NCBI GenBank assembly: GCA_963920765.1
Contig: OY987249.1
Location: 7,564,817-7,628,816, forward strand
Reading direction: 5' to 3'
DNA from: Ulota crispa
Taxonomy: Eukaryota; Streptophyta; Bryopsida; Orthotrichales; Orthotrichaceae
Length of the DNA: 64,000 nucleotides
The translations under genes and the position numbers were made by a program. This document shows, piece by piece, positions 1 to 12,558 of this stretch. The first letter of the stretch is position 1. The number at the start of each line of letters is the position of its first letter. The notes below the pieces were generated by a model, which worked only from the letters and a program-made list of their open reading frames with translations, was not told where the DNA came from and made no database searches.

Positions 1-667
1 AATTTCTCATAGATTATATCTTTGTCTACATTTGAAGCTTTCATTCACTACATTTGGATTAATTATGAGAAAGTTATGGACAATCTTGTTTTTCCAGCAA
101 TTCAAGCATCTTCTTGAAAATAACTTAAAAACTTCATTTTTGAATGCAAGTTTGACATTTTTTTTAATTGTTGGAGAGGGTGAAATAATCTTTCTAGAAC
201 AATCTCACCATTGGGATTATTGCGTTTCAATTCCATTGCAAGGTTATTAGCAATTTAAGTTTTTGTTCAATCTCATACCTCCTTCTACCTAATGTTTTTT
301 TAAAGAATGAAAAAGAAATATTTTTAGTTTTAAACTTTCCCTGAGATTCCCACCTCAAATTTCCACCACAAAAAAATTCCAAACTCTGTGGAGCAAAAAA
401 TTTAAGTTAAAAAGTTCAAAGTTAAATAACCTAGTCATGCAAGGTGCAAAAAAACTTGTTTTTTCCACTTTAAATGCAAATATCTTCCAATTTGTGCGGT
501 CAAAGTTCTTAAGTTTTGTATGACACTTTCTTCTACTATTCTAATACAAGATCCTATGGTTAAATATGCAAAAAGACTAATTTTCAAACTTTTTTACTCT
601 TTGCCATAGAAGTGGCAATTTTGAGTGTCTTTTGACAAAATAAAGGCCATGGTCCTTTAGGGGTTAA
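1..667. repeat. TTAA-flanked piggyBac-like element, family A (copy 1, left side outside window)
   Basis: The right end reads CCTTTAGGGGTTAA with the final TTAA at 664-667. The interior matches the full copies at 4840-5784, 44267-45207, 51470-53270 and 53605-54552, including a stretch on cell-swelling AT-rich spacer with runs of A and T. It has no coding capacity. The left terminus lies before the window, so the length is unknown; complete copies are about 945 bp. Confidence 0.6.
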
Positions 668-938
668 ACAAGATTAGGCACTTTAAAAAAATGTTATTAT
701 TTGGCACTCCATCAAAAAAAATTAGTAGAATTAAGCCTTTTTCTAAGCATCTTTCACTTTCTAAAATTAGTCCTTGGTATAAAATTTGTAGTAGATTGAG
801 TCCTCTTCAAATCAACCTTGACCTTCCATTATTAGTTAAGCTTAATGACTTTTATAATATTCAACATTTTTATTTTTTGATTTGTTTGACATTGGGCACT
901 TTTGGAGAATAATTTATAGAATTATTAGGCAAAATTTT

Positions 939-1342
939 GGGGAATTATTTTATGCCAAATCTGCTCTCAACCTACAATATGCACATGGGGGGTAAATTTT
1001 AGATATTTATCATCAACATGCTGAATTTGGAAAGTTTGGATTTAGAGACCTTGATTTAGTCTAGAACCACAAAGAAGGATACAATTGAACAACATCTAAA
1101 GAAAAAATCTAGTCTATTTTACAAATCAAGGTAAAAGTAATAATTTGGTCCCTCGTTAAGTTTTTTCACTAGGTGTTGTTCAATTGCATCCTTCTTTGTG
1201 GTTCTAGATTAAATCAAGGTCTCTAAATCCAAATCTAAACTCAAACTTTCCAAATTCAGCTTATCAATGGTAAACATCTAAAAATTTACCCCCCCTCTTG
1301 GTGTACATATACCAAACCCTAGGTGTGTACATATTAATTCCC
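939..1342. repeat. Foldback MITE, family D (copy 1)
   Basis: This is a long inverted repeat: the left half (GGTAAATTTTAGAT, then the AGACCTTGATTTAGTC stretch) reappears in reverse complement in the right half, separated by a short spacer near 1125-1150. It begins near GGGGAATTA and ends TTAATTCCC. Four further copies lie at 6190, 7880, 42714 and 59516. It is non-coding. Confidence 0.7.
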
Positions 1343-1548
1343 TTAAATAAATACTCATTGATTTTATAATAATTTTCATAAAAGATTACTGCAATAAACA
1401 AATTTTAAAGGGCTTGGCAACAACAACAAAGCTGCAAAAATATATACTAGGTGCGTCAAAATTGTAAGCAATATGAAATTCCAATGTCTAGAGAGTTGCA
1501 TGTGATTCCAAGAGGCCAGGCAATGAGTCACAAGGTAACTTTCTAGGG

Positions 1549-1633
1549 TAAGGCAACCTAATTGAGGCAACCTAATTGAGGCAACCTAATTGAGGCAACC
1601 TAATTGAGGCAACCTAATTGAGGCAACCTAAGT
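1549..1633. repeat. 14-bp tandem repeat, about six units
   Basis: The unit AGGCAACCTAATTG is repeated head to tail about six times, the last unit slightly diverged (AAGTG). The sequence just before it (1420-1550) and the unit itself also occur, as a single unit, in the mobile element at 56746-57051. The array is therefore an expanded piece of a dispersed element and not an independent satellite. Confidence 0.85.
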
Positions 1634-1659
1634 GCACTATTTTGTGTAGATTATTGTCT

Positions 1660-3720
1660 TCAAATATTATCTCATGAATTATGGTTCAAGTGATCAAGAT
1701 TCTAAGGAGGTTCTTGCATGCGTGAACCACAATTGGAGAGTATGTACTCTAAGGGAAATTGTCCAAAATGACAAAAATATGTCCAAATCAACATGGTTGA
1801 ATGTACACAAATTATCCAATTTGACAATCTTTTTGTCATTTTGGACATATTTAGTCAATTTGGACGTGTCAATTAGGAAACAATTTCTTGTAGTGAGTGT
1901 GTGAACAATGTTGCATTATAGAGGCTTCATTACCTAGTTGTTACTTGCAGCACGGCAAAAGGTTGTGTTGAAAACCCAACTTGGAAAATAAATAAGGACA
2001 AGAGGCTTCTTATATTTTCTAATTAACTAGAAATTTTTTACATAAATTAGTGTGTAGGAACCGTGCACTATTTAAAATGTAGCGATACTTGAAACCAGTT
2101 ATGTAGTAGTGACTGTGTCAGCACCTTTGATGTTGCTAGCTTAGAGCATCTCCAATGCACACACCAAATGCACATGAGGAGTATGGGTGGATATTGCACT
2201 AACATTGTAGTTTGGAAATTTGACGAGTTGGTTAAAAATCATTGCATTTCTAATGTGAGCAAAGCAAAAAAAGCAAAAATGGCATTATTGTTATCCAAAA
2301 AAACAAGTGCTGTGCATTCATTGGATCAACATTCCCAACCCCAATGGCCAACACTGAACAGTTCGTTTAGTTGAGTGTCTTCTCTATAAGATCAAGCGTC
2401 CAAATCCTACATAATGTGATTAGACATTCCTAACTAAAATAATTGCTAAAGTTCTTAAACGCCTCATTCATTTAAATATTGACTTGCAAAGTCCATAATC
2501 AACGAACTCCCGTGAAGGTAAGATAAATTCAAAGTGGTGCTCATTAATTACCCTAAGCAATTTGCATAAAAAGATTTTTCAATAAGACAACAATCAATGC
2601 TTGTATCTTGATTTGTTTTTGAATTCCATTACTTCTATAGATCTCTTAATAAAATCAAACTCCTAAATTTGTATTTATATGAGTAGTTTAGATTTAGTTA
2701 AATATAACATGTAAGAAGAATACATTTGATTCAACAAATATGAGATGTTGCAACAATTATTTAGAAGGCGTTTATGTATTGTTCCCAAAGCTTTGGTTTG
2801 GGGCAAGGGGGTATGGATTGGCATCTCAAAAAAACTCTAGTACTGTTTCATCAATCGTCAAGTACATCATGATACAATAAGATAACAATTTTCTAAACAC
2901 AAGATGGTTTATCAAAAGTAGAATAATGTGAGCTACTCACTCTAATTTTGCCACGAGGATGGCAAAAGCTTGTTGCCAATCACATTATGTCATTTATGAA
3001 TTGTTGGAATGTGATGTTTGAGTGCCACTATAGCGTACAATACAACCAACACATTCATTTGTTGAGACGATGGCTTCTTCAGTTCTTATTTTCTCAAACA
3101 TGAGCACCAACAAACCACTCGTTTAAAGTTGAGAGAAGGACCTCTTTATTATTTTAATAAAAGATAGCATTTTTGGAATTTTCAACCTTTGATATATGTA
3201 CATTTGTCTTTTCTTCCAGCACAGAAATTATATTCTCCAACAGTGTCCAAAAAATTGTTCTACAAAACTGTTCAGAAAATGTCCTCTATCATTATTTGAA
3301 GAGTGTCTCCTAATATTGTCTATAGAAAGTCTATGATTTTTATTAAAATCTTTCAAAAAATTTGCTTTGTCTTCCTATTGCTATCTTTTTAAACATAGGT
3401 AATATTTTACATTAGAACAATTTTAGCAGAATCACCGAAACTTGTGGTATTTGTCAGACCTATCAAACAAAACCAATAATTATTGTTCAAACATACAGTA
3501 TCTAATCTCAATTGATGAACTTCAAACAAAACTATGCATTGCAAAAAATTACCTAATTCAGCACCTCCCAGTTTTAGCAAATTGTTTTTTTCTTTTAGTG
3601 TCTTGTATGGACGTTGTTCTTGTACTCTTTTGTAGAATACAACATTCATCATTTTTTGGTAGAAAGCTTGAAGAAACATGACTACCATTGCACAACCTAG
3701 AGTCTTGAGCATTTTTGTGC
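1660..3720. other. AT-rich intergenic DNA without gene
   Basis: I see only short AT-rich open frames here, without codon bias, recognisable domains or splice-linked continuity. The segment at 2143 (AGAGCATCTCCAATGCAC) resembles the terminal motif of common plant MITEs, but I could not find its partner end. Confidence 0.5.
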
Positions 3721-3989
3721 AAAAATTAAAAAATTGCAACATTGGCCAAACATTGAACAACTACAATTTTTTACTTGTTTATTTGATAAAAGGAACATTT
3801 TTGTATACAACTATCTAAAGACTAGTATAGGCACCCGTTGGTATGACTGGACTCAAAATCATTTTAGACCCAATTCCACAAAACATTTCCCCCGCAAGAA
3901 AATAATTCTTACTTTTTATTTGCGCACTCAAAATTCAAATGTTATCCATGTTGTAAAACATTTGTCTTTGTTTAGCAAACATTCCCTTG

Positions 3990-4440
3990 GTTTAAAGCAT
4001 TTTTTTGTTTTATACCCACAAAAATTTTACCCGCATAATAAAAGGAGCATCACAATTTTCTCACGCATAAAAATCTTATTTATTTTCTACCTACACAGAT
4101 TTTTTACCCACATAGTAAGCATTCACACAATTTTTTTTATATATTTTTTATTTTGTACCCACGCACTTTTGTTACATTTTTTATCATATACCCACACATT
4201 TTTTTATACATACAATTTTTTATCCATACATTTCTTTCTCATACGAATTCTTACCTACGCAAATTTTTACCTACACAAGTTATTACCTATGTAGATTTTT
4301 ACCTATGTAGTTTATTACGTACGCAAATTTTTACCTACACAAGTTATTACCTATGTAGATTTTTACCTATGTAGTTTATTACTTACGCAAGTTTTTAATC
4401 CAAGCAAGTTTTTTCCCATGCAGATTTACTTACCCACGTA
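3990..4440. repeat. Degenerate low-complexity tract with a 64-bp tandem duplication
   Basis: The tract is built from variants of TACCCACACATTTTT and TTTTTACCTACACAAG. From 4261 to about 4388 a 64-bp unit is repeated twice almost exactly. The tract creates a Phe/Tyr/Leu-rich open frame on the plus strand that is a by-product of the repeat and should not be read as a gene. Confidence 0.7.
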
Positions 4441-4839
4441 ATAAATAGACTGCCAGATTGGTAAATTGTATTCTATTGTATCTACAGATTATGCAATTAT
4501 GTATTTTTTTTGTATATCTAAAAATAGAAGCATTTTCTAATATTTGGCATCTGTCTTTCAATATTTTGCATGTATCTTTCAATTTTTTATAAATCAATGC
4601 AAGTTTACTGTTTATGATTTGCATTGTGCAAAATTAGTAAAAAAATTGGCACCTTCTTGCGTGCCTTCTTGTTATCTAATTGATATATTATGTGAAAACT
4701 TGCATTGAAATTACAACATTGCACAGGTTTTGTGATGTTTGTAGAAACGGGCTGTTCAATATCCTAATCACTCAAATTGAAATAATTGTTGAAAGTTATT
4801 CCATTAGGTATGTACTAGGAAATAATTCAACGTCCTCAT

Positions 4840-5784
4840 TTAACCCTAAAGGCTCAAGCCTTTCTTTTCCTACGGAGATCACTAAAAATTGTCACTTCTA
4901 GGAGGTTTAGTAAAAAGGAATTTTATGTTTTGTTTTTGGGAAATTCAATTGTAGGATTTTGCCCCAAACTAGAAGAGGTACTTGCGGGAAAAAAATCAAC
5001 TCATTCTAGATGGAGAGGAGTGAGATTTTTACATCTAAAGTGGAAAAAGAAGTTTTTTTTCATTCTGCTTAGAAATTTCAAAAGCCTTTGACCGCTCTTA
5101 TAACAAAAAAATTGCTCTACCCAAAGTTGCGCTTTACATTTTCCATGTAGAAGATCAAGTTAGGTATGTACGGGAGAATTTTCAAATCAATGGGAACCAT
5201 GTAACACATGAGAAAAAAATTATAAGTAAAAAGAATTAGAGAATGAGTCAAAACACTAAATTGTTAAGAATTTGATTATGGAAACAAAAAATGCAAATCC
5301 CAACAGTCATAATGTTGTGCTAAACAGTCTAAGTTACTACCCTTGGTTTAATTTTTTTTCCAAATATTGAAAATTGAGTAAAATAAAGGACTTCAAAGAT
5401 TATTTTAGAGTAAAGAATCCATAATTGCCTGCAAACAAAAACTCTTCATAATTTTCATCTCATTGATTGAAATTGAATGATTCAAAGCTTCTCATGTATA
5501 AAAAAATATAAAAAACCAATTCCAAGTTTTATTTTTTTAAATGTAAATTTCAAAAAAAAATTTGAGCTGCCCGGCAGGCAGCCCCCCTCCCCAAATTTTC
5601 ATAAATTCATGCATAACTTCTTCATCAAATGTCAAAATGAAAAAAAAATTAGATGCCCACATAGATCTTTGAATTCTTCATTTTCCATAAAAGTTTCAAA
5701 AAATTACACAAAGTAGTTTAGTCATAGGTACATGCCCAAAGTTCAACCTGCCCCCCAAATGGACAATGGTCCTTTAAGGGTTAA
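4840..5784. repeat. TTAA-flanked piggyBac-like element, family A (copy 2, complete)
   Basis: The left end is TTAACCCTAAAGGC at 4840 and the right end CCTTTAAGGGTTAA finishes at 5784, giving inverted termini bounded by TTAA on both sides. The interior aligns with the other family A copies (for example AGAAGAGGTACTTG and the polyA/T-rich block). No transposase coding is visible, so it is non-autonomous. Confidence 0.75.
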
Positions 5785-6189
5785 TATTTAAGTTGAGTTG
5801 TTTTTTGAATTCTATAGAATTTCAAGGATCTCAAAATATGAATATGCCTGCAATTTTTTTGATTTGATGGATTTTGTGCTCCTAATATAAAGAACATTAA
5901 AAGAATTGAATGCCACTCGAATGTATTTACAAATGTATCTAAACAAAAATTGCATATAATGAACCTTTAAATGTTAAATAAATAAGCAATGTTGTGCTTC
6001 CAAGGGTGGGTCCAACCTTCAGATGAAATATTGAATTATTTTAAGGAAAAATATCAAAAATAGTCCTTATAATTGGTTGTATTTTGAAAATAATCCTGAA
6101 AATAAAAAATATATCAATAATTGGCCTCAACATATATCAAAAGTAGGCCTTGCAACTAAGGTGACCAAAATTCTGTGCAAGTTTATTTA

Positions 6190-6519
6190 GGGGAATCAAA
6201 TTTTGCACAATGGGGCTTGATGCATGCAACACCACATGGGGGAAAATTTTGGATATATATCATAAAAAAGATCCCCAATGGAGGTTACAATTGAACAACT
6301 CCCAATGAAAAAGCTTAGCTTTTTCTTACAAACTAGGGTAAAAATATTAAGTTGCCCCCTAGCTAAGCTTTTCCATTGGGCATTGTACAATTGTAACATC
6401 CATTGTGCTTCTAAGCCAAATCAAATTCTCTAAATCCAAATTTAAATTCAAATTTTCAAATTCAATTTTTTTATGATAAATATCTAAAACTAACTCTCCT
6501 TGTGCATATATCAATTCCC
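6190..6519. repeat. Foldback MITE, family D (copy 2)
   Basis: The ends are GGGAATCAAATTTTGC and CATATATCAATTCCC. The arms are inverted copies around about 6330-6345, and an inner segment near CCAATGGAGGTTAC returns in reverse complement at 6380-6400. It is shorter than copies 1 and 3. Confidence 0.65.
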
Positions 6520-6909
6520 ATAAATAAACATGCACAAAAATTTGATCAAGACTTACTTTTTATACACATTGAAGCCAATTTTTAATATTTTTTAATTGTT
6601 GAGATTATTTTCAAACGGTCAAATGTCAAGCCTATTTTTGATATTTTCCCTTATTTTAACGCCCTTTGCATCTGTAGGGCTGTCAAAAAAAAAAAACCCC
6701 TTATAAACAATTTGAGCATGCAATAAATAGGGAGGATTGTGTAAAAAATAAAGATATTAAAATGAATCCTAAAACCTAAAAATTAGACATAGAACAGACC
6801 GTTTTTGAAATTCACTAAACCAAGAAACAATGTTTGGAACTTCAAACAAAAGAAAATACAATACTAAAGCTTATATTTCTATGAGAACCTATGTACCACA
6901 GCCTACAAC

Positions 6910-7814
6910 TTAACCCCTAAATGCCCAAGGGTGATTTTCTCATTTTTGGAAGCTAGTTTTGAAGTTTTTGAATTGTCCTTGTAAGATCATTGTTAAACAT
7001 CAAAACAAAATTGTAACTGTTGAATCTTGAACTTCAAGGTTTCTAGATAGCACAATCCAAAAATAATCCAAAATGGCCATGCGGATTTTAAGATATTTGT
7101 GATTGAATGATGATGAGTATGGAATTTTTTGATTTTTTTGGAGCTGCCTGAAACTTCTAATGCAAATTGGTAATTTTTGGATACAAAATTGAGAAACAAC
7201 CACTTAGGATGCTTTAGTGTTTATTGTTGTTACTTCAAAACCAATGGCCCCTCTTTCAAATTCATGACCACAATTTCACAAATGAGCCTGCAACACAATT
7301 GTCAAAATGCAACCATCTAATACAAAGAATTTTTCAGCTTTAATTATTGACTAAAAATCATTATGAATGAAAGAAAATTCAACAGTGAAAGGATCATAAT
7401 TTCTATAACAAAGACATTCCAAGTGAAATTAGTCCAAAAGCACTTTTAGATTTTGTTAAATGTCAAAATTTCAGTAAAAGGCCCTTATTGCCCAAGGGAG
7501 TGCCCAAGGGAAATCTTCACCTTTTGCTCAACTTGATGCCCATCTTTTCAATGTGACAACTTCTCATAAGCTCTATGACACTATTCACAACACTTCATGA
7601 CAAAAAATGTATGCTTGTAGTTAACCTTCCACCAAAAACAAATGGAATAAGATATGAAGGAAGTTGAATTTGAACAATGAAGCTAACTTCAGAGCGCAAC
7701 TTTTCCAAAAAGAAAAACCTCAAAATAATAAAATCTGTGCCTTTGACAGGGTTTCAAAGTGTTCTGAAATTTTTTGGACACCAAAATCTGGTGCCTTGGG
7801 CATTTAGGGGTTAA
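6910..7814. repeat. TTAA-flanked element with CCCTAAATGCCCAAGG ends
   Basis: It starts TTAACCCCTAAATGCC and ends GGCATTTAGGGGTTAA, about 905 bp apart. The termini resemble those of family A but the interior is different, so this is a second subfamily. No open frame resembles a transposase. Confidence 0.7.
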
Positions 7815-7879
7815 CTTTGTTCACTTTGAAGTATCTCACTACTTGGAACCACCATTGACCAACTACATATTACATTAAA

Positions 7880-8291
7880 GGAATTGATATGTGCACACTG
7901 AGGGTTGATATTTGCACACCCCCATGTGGGGTAAATTATAGATTTCTACCATCAAAAAGTTGAATTTGAGAAATTTGAATTCAAATTTGGACTCAGAGAC
8001 CATGATTTAGTCTAGAACCATAAAAAAGGTTGCAATTGAACAACACCCAGTGAAAAAGCTTAGGTAGGGGGAAAAATATTACTCTTACTTTTGTTTGTCA
8101 AAAAAGATAAGCTTTTTCATTGGATATTGTTCAATTGCAACATATTTTATGGTTCTAGACCAAATCATGGTCTCTTAGTTTGTATTTGAATTCAAAATTC
8201 TCAAATTCAACTTTTTGATGGTAAAAATCTATAATTTACCCCTAGGGGGTTTGCAAATATTAGCCCCCAATGTGCGCATATATCAATTCCC
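7880..8291. repeat. Foldback MITE, family D (copy 3)
   Basis: GGAATTGATATGTGCACA at the left is mirrored by TGTGCGCATATATCAATTCC at the right. The long arms include ACCATGATTTAGTCTAGAACC and its reverse complement around 8150. This is the cleanest example of family D for defining the termini. Confidence 0.75.
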
Positions 8292-8408
8292 TACACTAAT
8301 AATAAATCTTTTGGAACTACCTTTAATCAATTGCAGATTACAACAATACTAATTTTTTTGGAAATGCTGGGCAAGAAGAGTGTTGCAATGTTTTTGGGGT
8401 GAACAAAG

Positions 8409-8639
8409 TTAACCCCTGAAGGGACGTTGGGCTTTGGAGATACATTACCAAATACGGTCAAAATCAATATTCAGAAGTTTGAATCAACTAGAAATTAAGT
8501 GTTACAACCATACATATTGAAGGGTCGTACGATGGTGGGTGCATATATTTTTTGGAAAGCCCTTAAAGCAACTCAAATACGTCTATACATACGACTGTCC
8601 ATACGGCCGCAAAGGGCTTTTGGGCCGTTCAAGGGTTAA
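8409..8639. repeat. Short TTAA-flanked element (231 bp)
   Basis: It is bounded by TTAACCCCTGAAGGGACG and GGGCCGTTCAAGGGTTAA. The inverted ends resemble those of the larger TTAA elements. It is too short to code and is probably an internally deleted derivative. Confidence 0.65.
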
Positions 8640-8812
8640 GTTGTAGGCTGCGGTATTAAGTTATTGTGATTAGTTTGAGTGTTCAACTCAATTATTATTT
8701 TTTGCTTCATGTCATTTCAAATATAAAAATGCTGAACCACATAGCGTCAATCTCTTTTCCACATATTGCTACCATTGTAAGTGCATCCATTGTTATGAGT
8801 TTGAAGTAGAAG

Positions 8813-9130
8813 TAAGGTAGGAGCATCCATAAGTGTCAAACTAAGTGTTTTCAACATGATGAGTATCAATAAACAGCTAGCAAATTATAGGATCCTATTA
8901 GGAACAGAAAATAAATGAGTATGCATTCTCAAATGTATTATTTGGATATTGTGAAAATAAGTAGTGAATTTTTAAAGAGCAAACTGCCATTGCACCCATA
9001 ACCAACTATAAGGTTTTATGTTTGCATATTGTACATTCTTGTAACTACATCTATTCATTTCCATAGATTTTCTGAGATTTCAAAGGTGATGATTATGGGG
9101 ACAATGACGCTTATGGGTGTTCCTACCTTA
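8813..9130. repeat. TA-flanked MITE, family E (copy 1)
   Basis: The left end TAAGGTAGGAGCATCC and right end GGGTGTTCCTACCTTA form terminal inverted repeats with TA on each side. Other copies are at 14850, 18441, 32901 and 40722, and a truncated one at 41734. The interior includes the shared blocks TTTTGAACATGATGAG and AAACTGCCATTGC. Confidence 0.8.
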
Positions 9131-9324
9131 ACATGTTTTCATTTTATTGTTTATGTCTCATGTCTAAATTAAGCTTTTTATAATCTTCTCTTATATTTGT
9201 TCACAAAAGCAATGATAGTTTTGAACCCAAAATTTAAATATTATCAAACCCTTGTGACACACCATTTAAATGGCTCCAAACAATCTTCCAAAAAATACTA
9301 ATTGTAAAGAAAAAGAAATATTCC

Positions 9325-9974
9325 AATGACCCTAAATGCCCAAGGCACCACATTTTGGTGCCGATAGTATTTTGAAGTTCAATTAAAACTAACTAAGCTG
9401 CTATTTTTAGTAGTTAGTATTTTAGAATTATTCTTTTTGAAGTTTAGTTTTAGCATCAAAAACCCAAATTTGAAAATTATTGATTGTGAATTTTCTATTC
9501 AAGATTTTGTGCAAGGATGTCCATAGCAATCTTGACTTTTTTAGTGTTGAGAGCTCATGAAAATGAGTCTCAAATACACTTGATCTTGGAGAAAAATGCG
9601 CACAAGAAATTACTTTAAAAATTGCAAAAGAAATTTTGAAAAGCCAAAATGAATTGGAGTTATGTATGTTATGTCCTTTAACCTCATATTTTATTGGTGA
9701 CCAACATTTTAGATTTGACATGGGACAAGAGGATTGAAAGACTTGAAATCACTTTCACAGTTTTAACACCCTCTTGATTAAACATTATAATCTTTCAATC
9801 CATAAGCGACATTGTTGTGTTTTCTTTTCCTATGTGATGTTTAACATATGTAATTTGAATTTGAACAGTTATAGTTTTTTTTAAATGATACAACTTATCA
9901 AAATTTTGGCATTTTGTTTAATTTAGAACAAATTCCTAGAAACTCAAAAAAGGCCTTGGGCATTTAGGGGTTAA
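9325..9974. repeat. TTAA-type element with one decayed end
   Basis: The left end reads CCCTAAATGCCCAAGGC after a degenerate TTAA (ATGA). The right end, CCTTGGGCATTTAGGGGTTAA, is intact. The terminal sequence groups it with the 6910-7814 element. The minus-strand open frame inside it shows no domain. Confidence 0.6.
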
Positions 9975-10674
9975 TACATTAACATGATTTTGTTTTTATA
10001 AATGTAGAGAGTTTGTTGATTTATTGATTTTTGAAATGAAACAAATTTTATTTAGCTCAAGTATAATTTTTAAATTTTCAAATAAGAGAACTGCATCATA
10101 AATTGTTCAAAAAATTATCCTTAATAACATTTAAATTATTATGCACTTGGTGTCTTTTCTATTATTGTGTTTGTTATTTCTGAATTATGTCATCAAGTCA
10201 AAAAACACAGTAGTTTCAAAAGGATCATTCCCTTGCAAACGATACATTTAGGAAAAAGCAAACATGCAATATTTTACTTTCATCCAAAAAAGCCAATCTT
10301 AAAACTGTATTCATTGTTTGTACGTTGAATTTAGTTTATTATTGATTTAGCCTCATTTTTTTGTTGATAATTTCGGGTAGTTTTTGTACGATTTACCTTT
10401 CTTCCTTGTTTTATAACATACCAACATCCATGTCCATTTTTCATTCATCTACATATGTTCTATATCATGAATTCTATATCGATAAATCCCTTATATTACA
10501 GTCACAAATTACTTTCAATCCTAAAATTTGAATAACCTAAGTAAATTCATAAATGCATTGTATACTATGTCATTTAATAAGAATGAACAAAACACCATAA
10601 GCTTCATTTGATCTCGACATTTGGTTTGTAAATCGGACTTATTTTTGGAAGCATTCAGTTCACTCATTTGTATA

Positions 10675-11576
10675 TTATCCCCTAAAGGCGCAAGGAGCCC
10701 ACTTTGGGCTTTATGAGAACTCGGGCAGGTTCTATTGATTTTATAATTTGGAAATTTTTCATGAAATTTTTAGGATGGATGCTTCTCATCATAATCTACA
10801 TGGGAAGCTTTATTTCATGTTTTTCCGATAAGTAATGCAAAAGTTATAAGGTTTTTGTCAATTTCAATGTCAAATCGGGTAGCAAAAAATATATTCTTTT
10901 TTGTTTTTTTATTTTTTTTAAGAACTTTATAAATTGATACCTACTCAAAAAAAATTGAACCACTCAATTCCAGATAATGAGGTAAGAGTTAAAAGGAGTT
11001 TTATTTTGTAGGCAATGAAGGTAGGAAGAGGGTAGAAAAAACATATATAAGTTATCTTTTATTCTCAATTTTGAAAATTTTCAAATGAAAATGAAAATCA
11101 AAGTTACTAATTGTATGTTAGAGCATTCTTACCATAGGGATTAACAATTTTCAAATTCTTCCAAAACTTATTAGCTTATTAGTTATATCTTTCATTCATC
11201 TATACCTTTCACTTTACAATTTTTGTAAAAATGAATCCAAGTTTTTTTTATATATACTTTCAACCCATTCTCCAACATATCGCAAAATTGCACAAGAAAT
11301 ACAACATACATATTTTTTCTAAAAAGTTTGAAAAACAAAACTTCACCTTCTGGAAGGACTAGAAAAGCCTACATTTTGAAATTTAAGCACATTGATCTTG
11401 CAATTGGTGGGAATATTCATTTTGAAATTTTGGGACAATGTACTTGTGCAAGTCAACCAAAGGATCCGACGGTTGGATTTGTGAAAAAGTAAGTTCCAAT
11501 GAAGATTTTGACCTTGGTTTGAGGATTAGTATTTTAAAGCAGTTTTGGGCCTCTAAACACAAAAGAATTTTAGGGG
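10675..11576. repeat. Decayed TTAA-type element
   Basis: The left end TTATCCCCTAAAGGCGC and the right end TTTTAGGGGTTAT are inverted and about 900 bp apart. TTAA has become TTAT at both ends, so either the target site differed or it mutated. The assignment is weaker than for the intact copies. Confidence 0.45.
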
Positions 11577-12162
11577 TTATGCTCTTAATTTTAAATTTTT
11601 GCGATCAACCTCTTCAAAGAAAAATTAGGCAAAAATCACAGACCTCATATTATTCTCAATTGTTCTGATCTCACACAATAAACTATGCTTCAATTTGAAA
11701 GTAAAATTAAAACCAGTTGATTTTTTAAGAAGCTTGATTTTATACTTTCAACCCTAAGCTTGGAAAATGAAGGCAAAGTTTTTAAGCTGTGTTGCTACTC
11801 AAGAAACATATTTTACTAAGCTTACTTTGAAATGTATGCAATGACTTTGGTAATCTCATAACTCACATACTGGTATTCTCTGACTTTAAAAAAATCTTAT
11901 GTTTTGTTTGCTATTTTACAAATTCGTTATAGAATATTGCATCGTCAATTCCCTTCAAATCAAAGACTTGCAATGTAGAAAATTCGTGTTACCTTGTAGA
12001 GAGTGTCGCTTTTACAAATGAAGCCCTATTTTTATTAGGTTTCGTTTTCCCTGAATTTTACTTTGAGATTGTTCATCTTTGTCAAGTCTTATTCAAAAAT
12101 ATGCAACCCCTTTTAAACTTTCTACATTCGTAATGTAAATATCAATACCGTACTAAAAAAAC

Positions 12163-12558
12163 TTAAAGGTCTTCTTTATAATTCATCCATTGCCTCTTGC
12201 ATTTACTCGTTTCTTCTTGTAGTTGATTCATATGCCCATGCAAAAATTCATCAATATCTTTTTGTACATAATCCGTATCTTTCTCATGTAAAAACATGTT
12301 AATATCTTCTTGAATATAATCCATTTCTTTTTTGTATAATTTCTCCATATTTGTTTCCGCCTCCAGTTTATTCATTTTTTCTTCATGTAATTCACCTATT
12401 TCTTTGTCACGCAATATAACCCACTCTTTATCATGCAAATTATTCATCTCTTTCTCATGTAATTTATTTATGTCATCTTCATTCAGTTTATTAACATTTA
12501 TGTCCATGTCGTTTCCCTTCTTTTTCTCTTGGTAGATTTTTGTTTGTTTTCGATTCAT
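12163..12558 (-). CDS. Hypothetical 131-aa charged, coiled-coil-like protein (uncertain ORF)
   Basis: This is one uninterrupted minus-strand frame starting at the ATG at 12558. The product is dominated by Lys, Glu, Asp, Met and Asn, with a loose repeat of 8-11 residues built on variants of KLHEKEMNNLHDKE and, in the C-terminal half, DYIQEDINMFLHEKD. Hydrophobic residues recur every three to four positions, as in a coiled coil. There is no signal peptide, membrane segment or known domain. It lies alone among transposable elements, with no obvious splice-linked exon. It could be a small gene, a fragment of a larger repeat protein, or an open frame produced by an A/T-rich tandem repeat. I do not recognise it. 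Confidence 0.3.
   Translation of the reverse strand: MNRKQTKIYQEKKKGNDMDINVNKLNEDDINKLHEKEMNNLHDKEWVILRDKEIGELHEEKMNKLEAETNMEKLYKKEMDYIQEDINMFLHEKDTDYVQKDIDEFLHGHMNQLQEETSKCKRQWMNYKEDL

Noticed and set aside
3734..4374. 186-aa and 73-aa Phe/Tyr/Leu-rich open frames
   Set aside because: They run through a degenerate tandem repeat of TACCCACACATTTTT-type units; the pattern is that of the repeat, with no start context, domain or splice partner.
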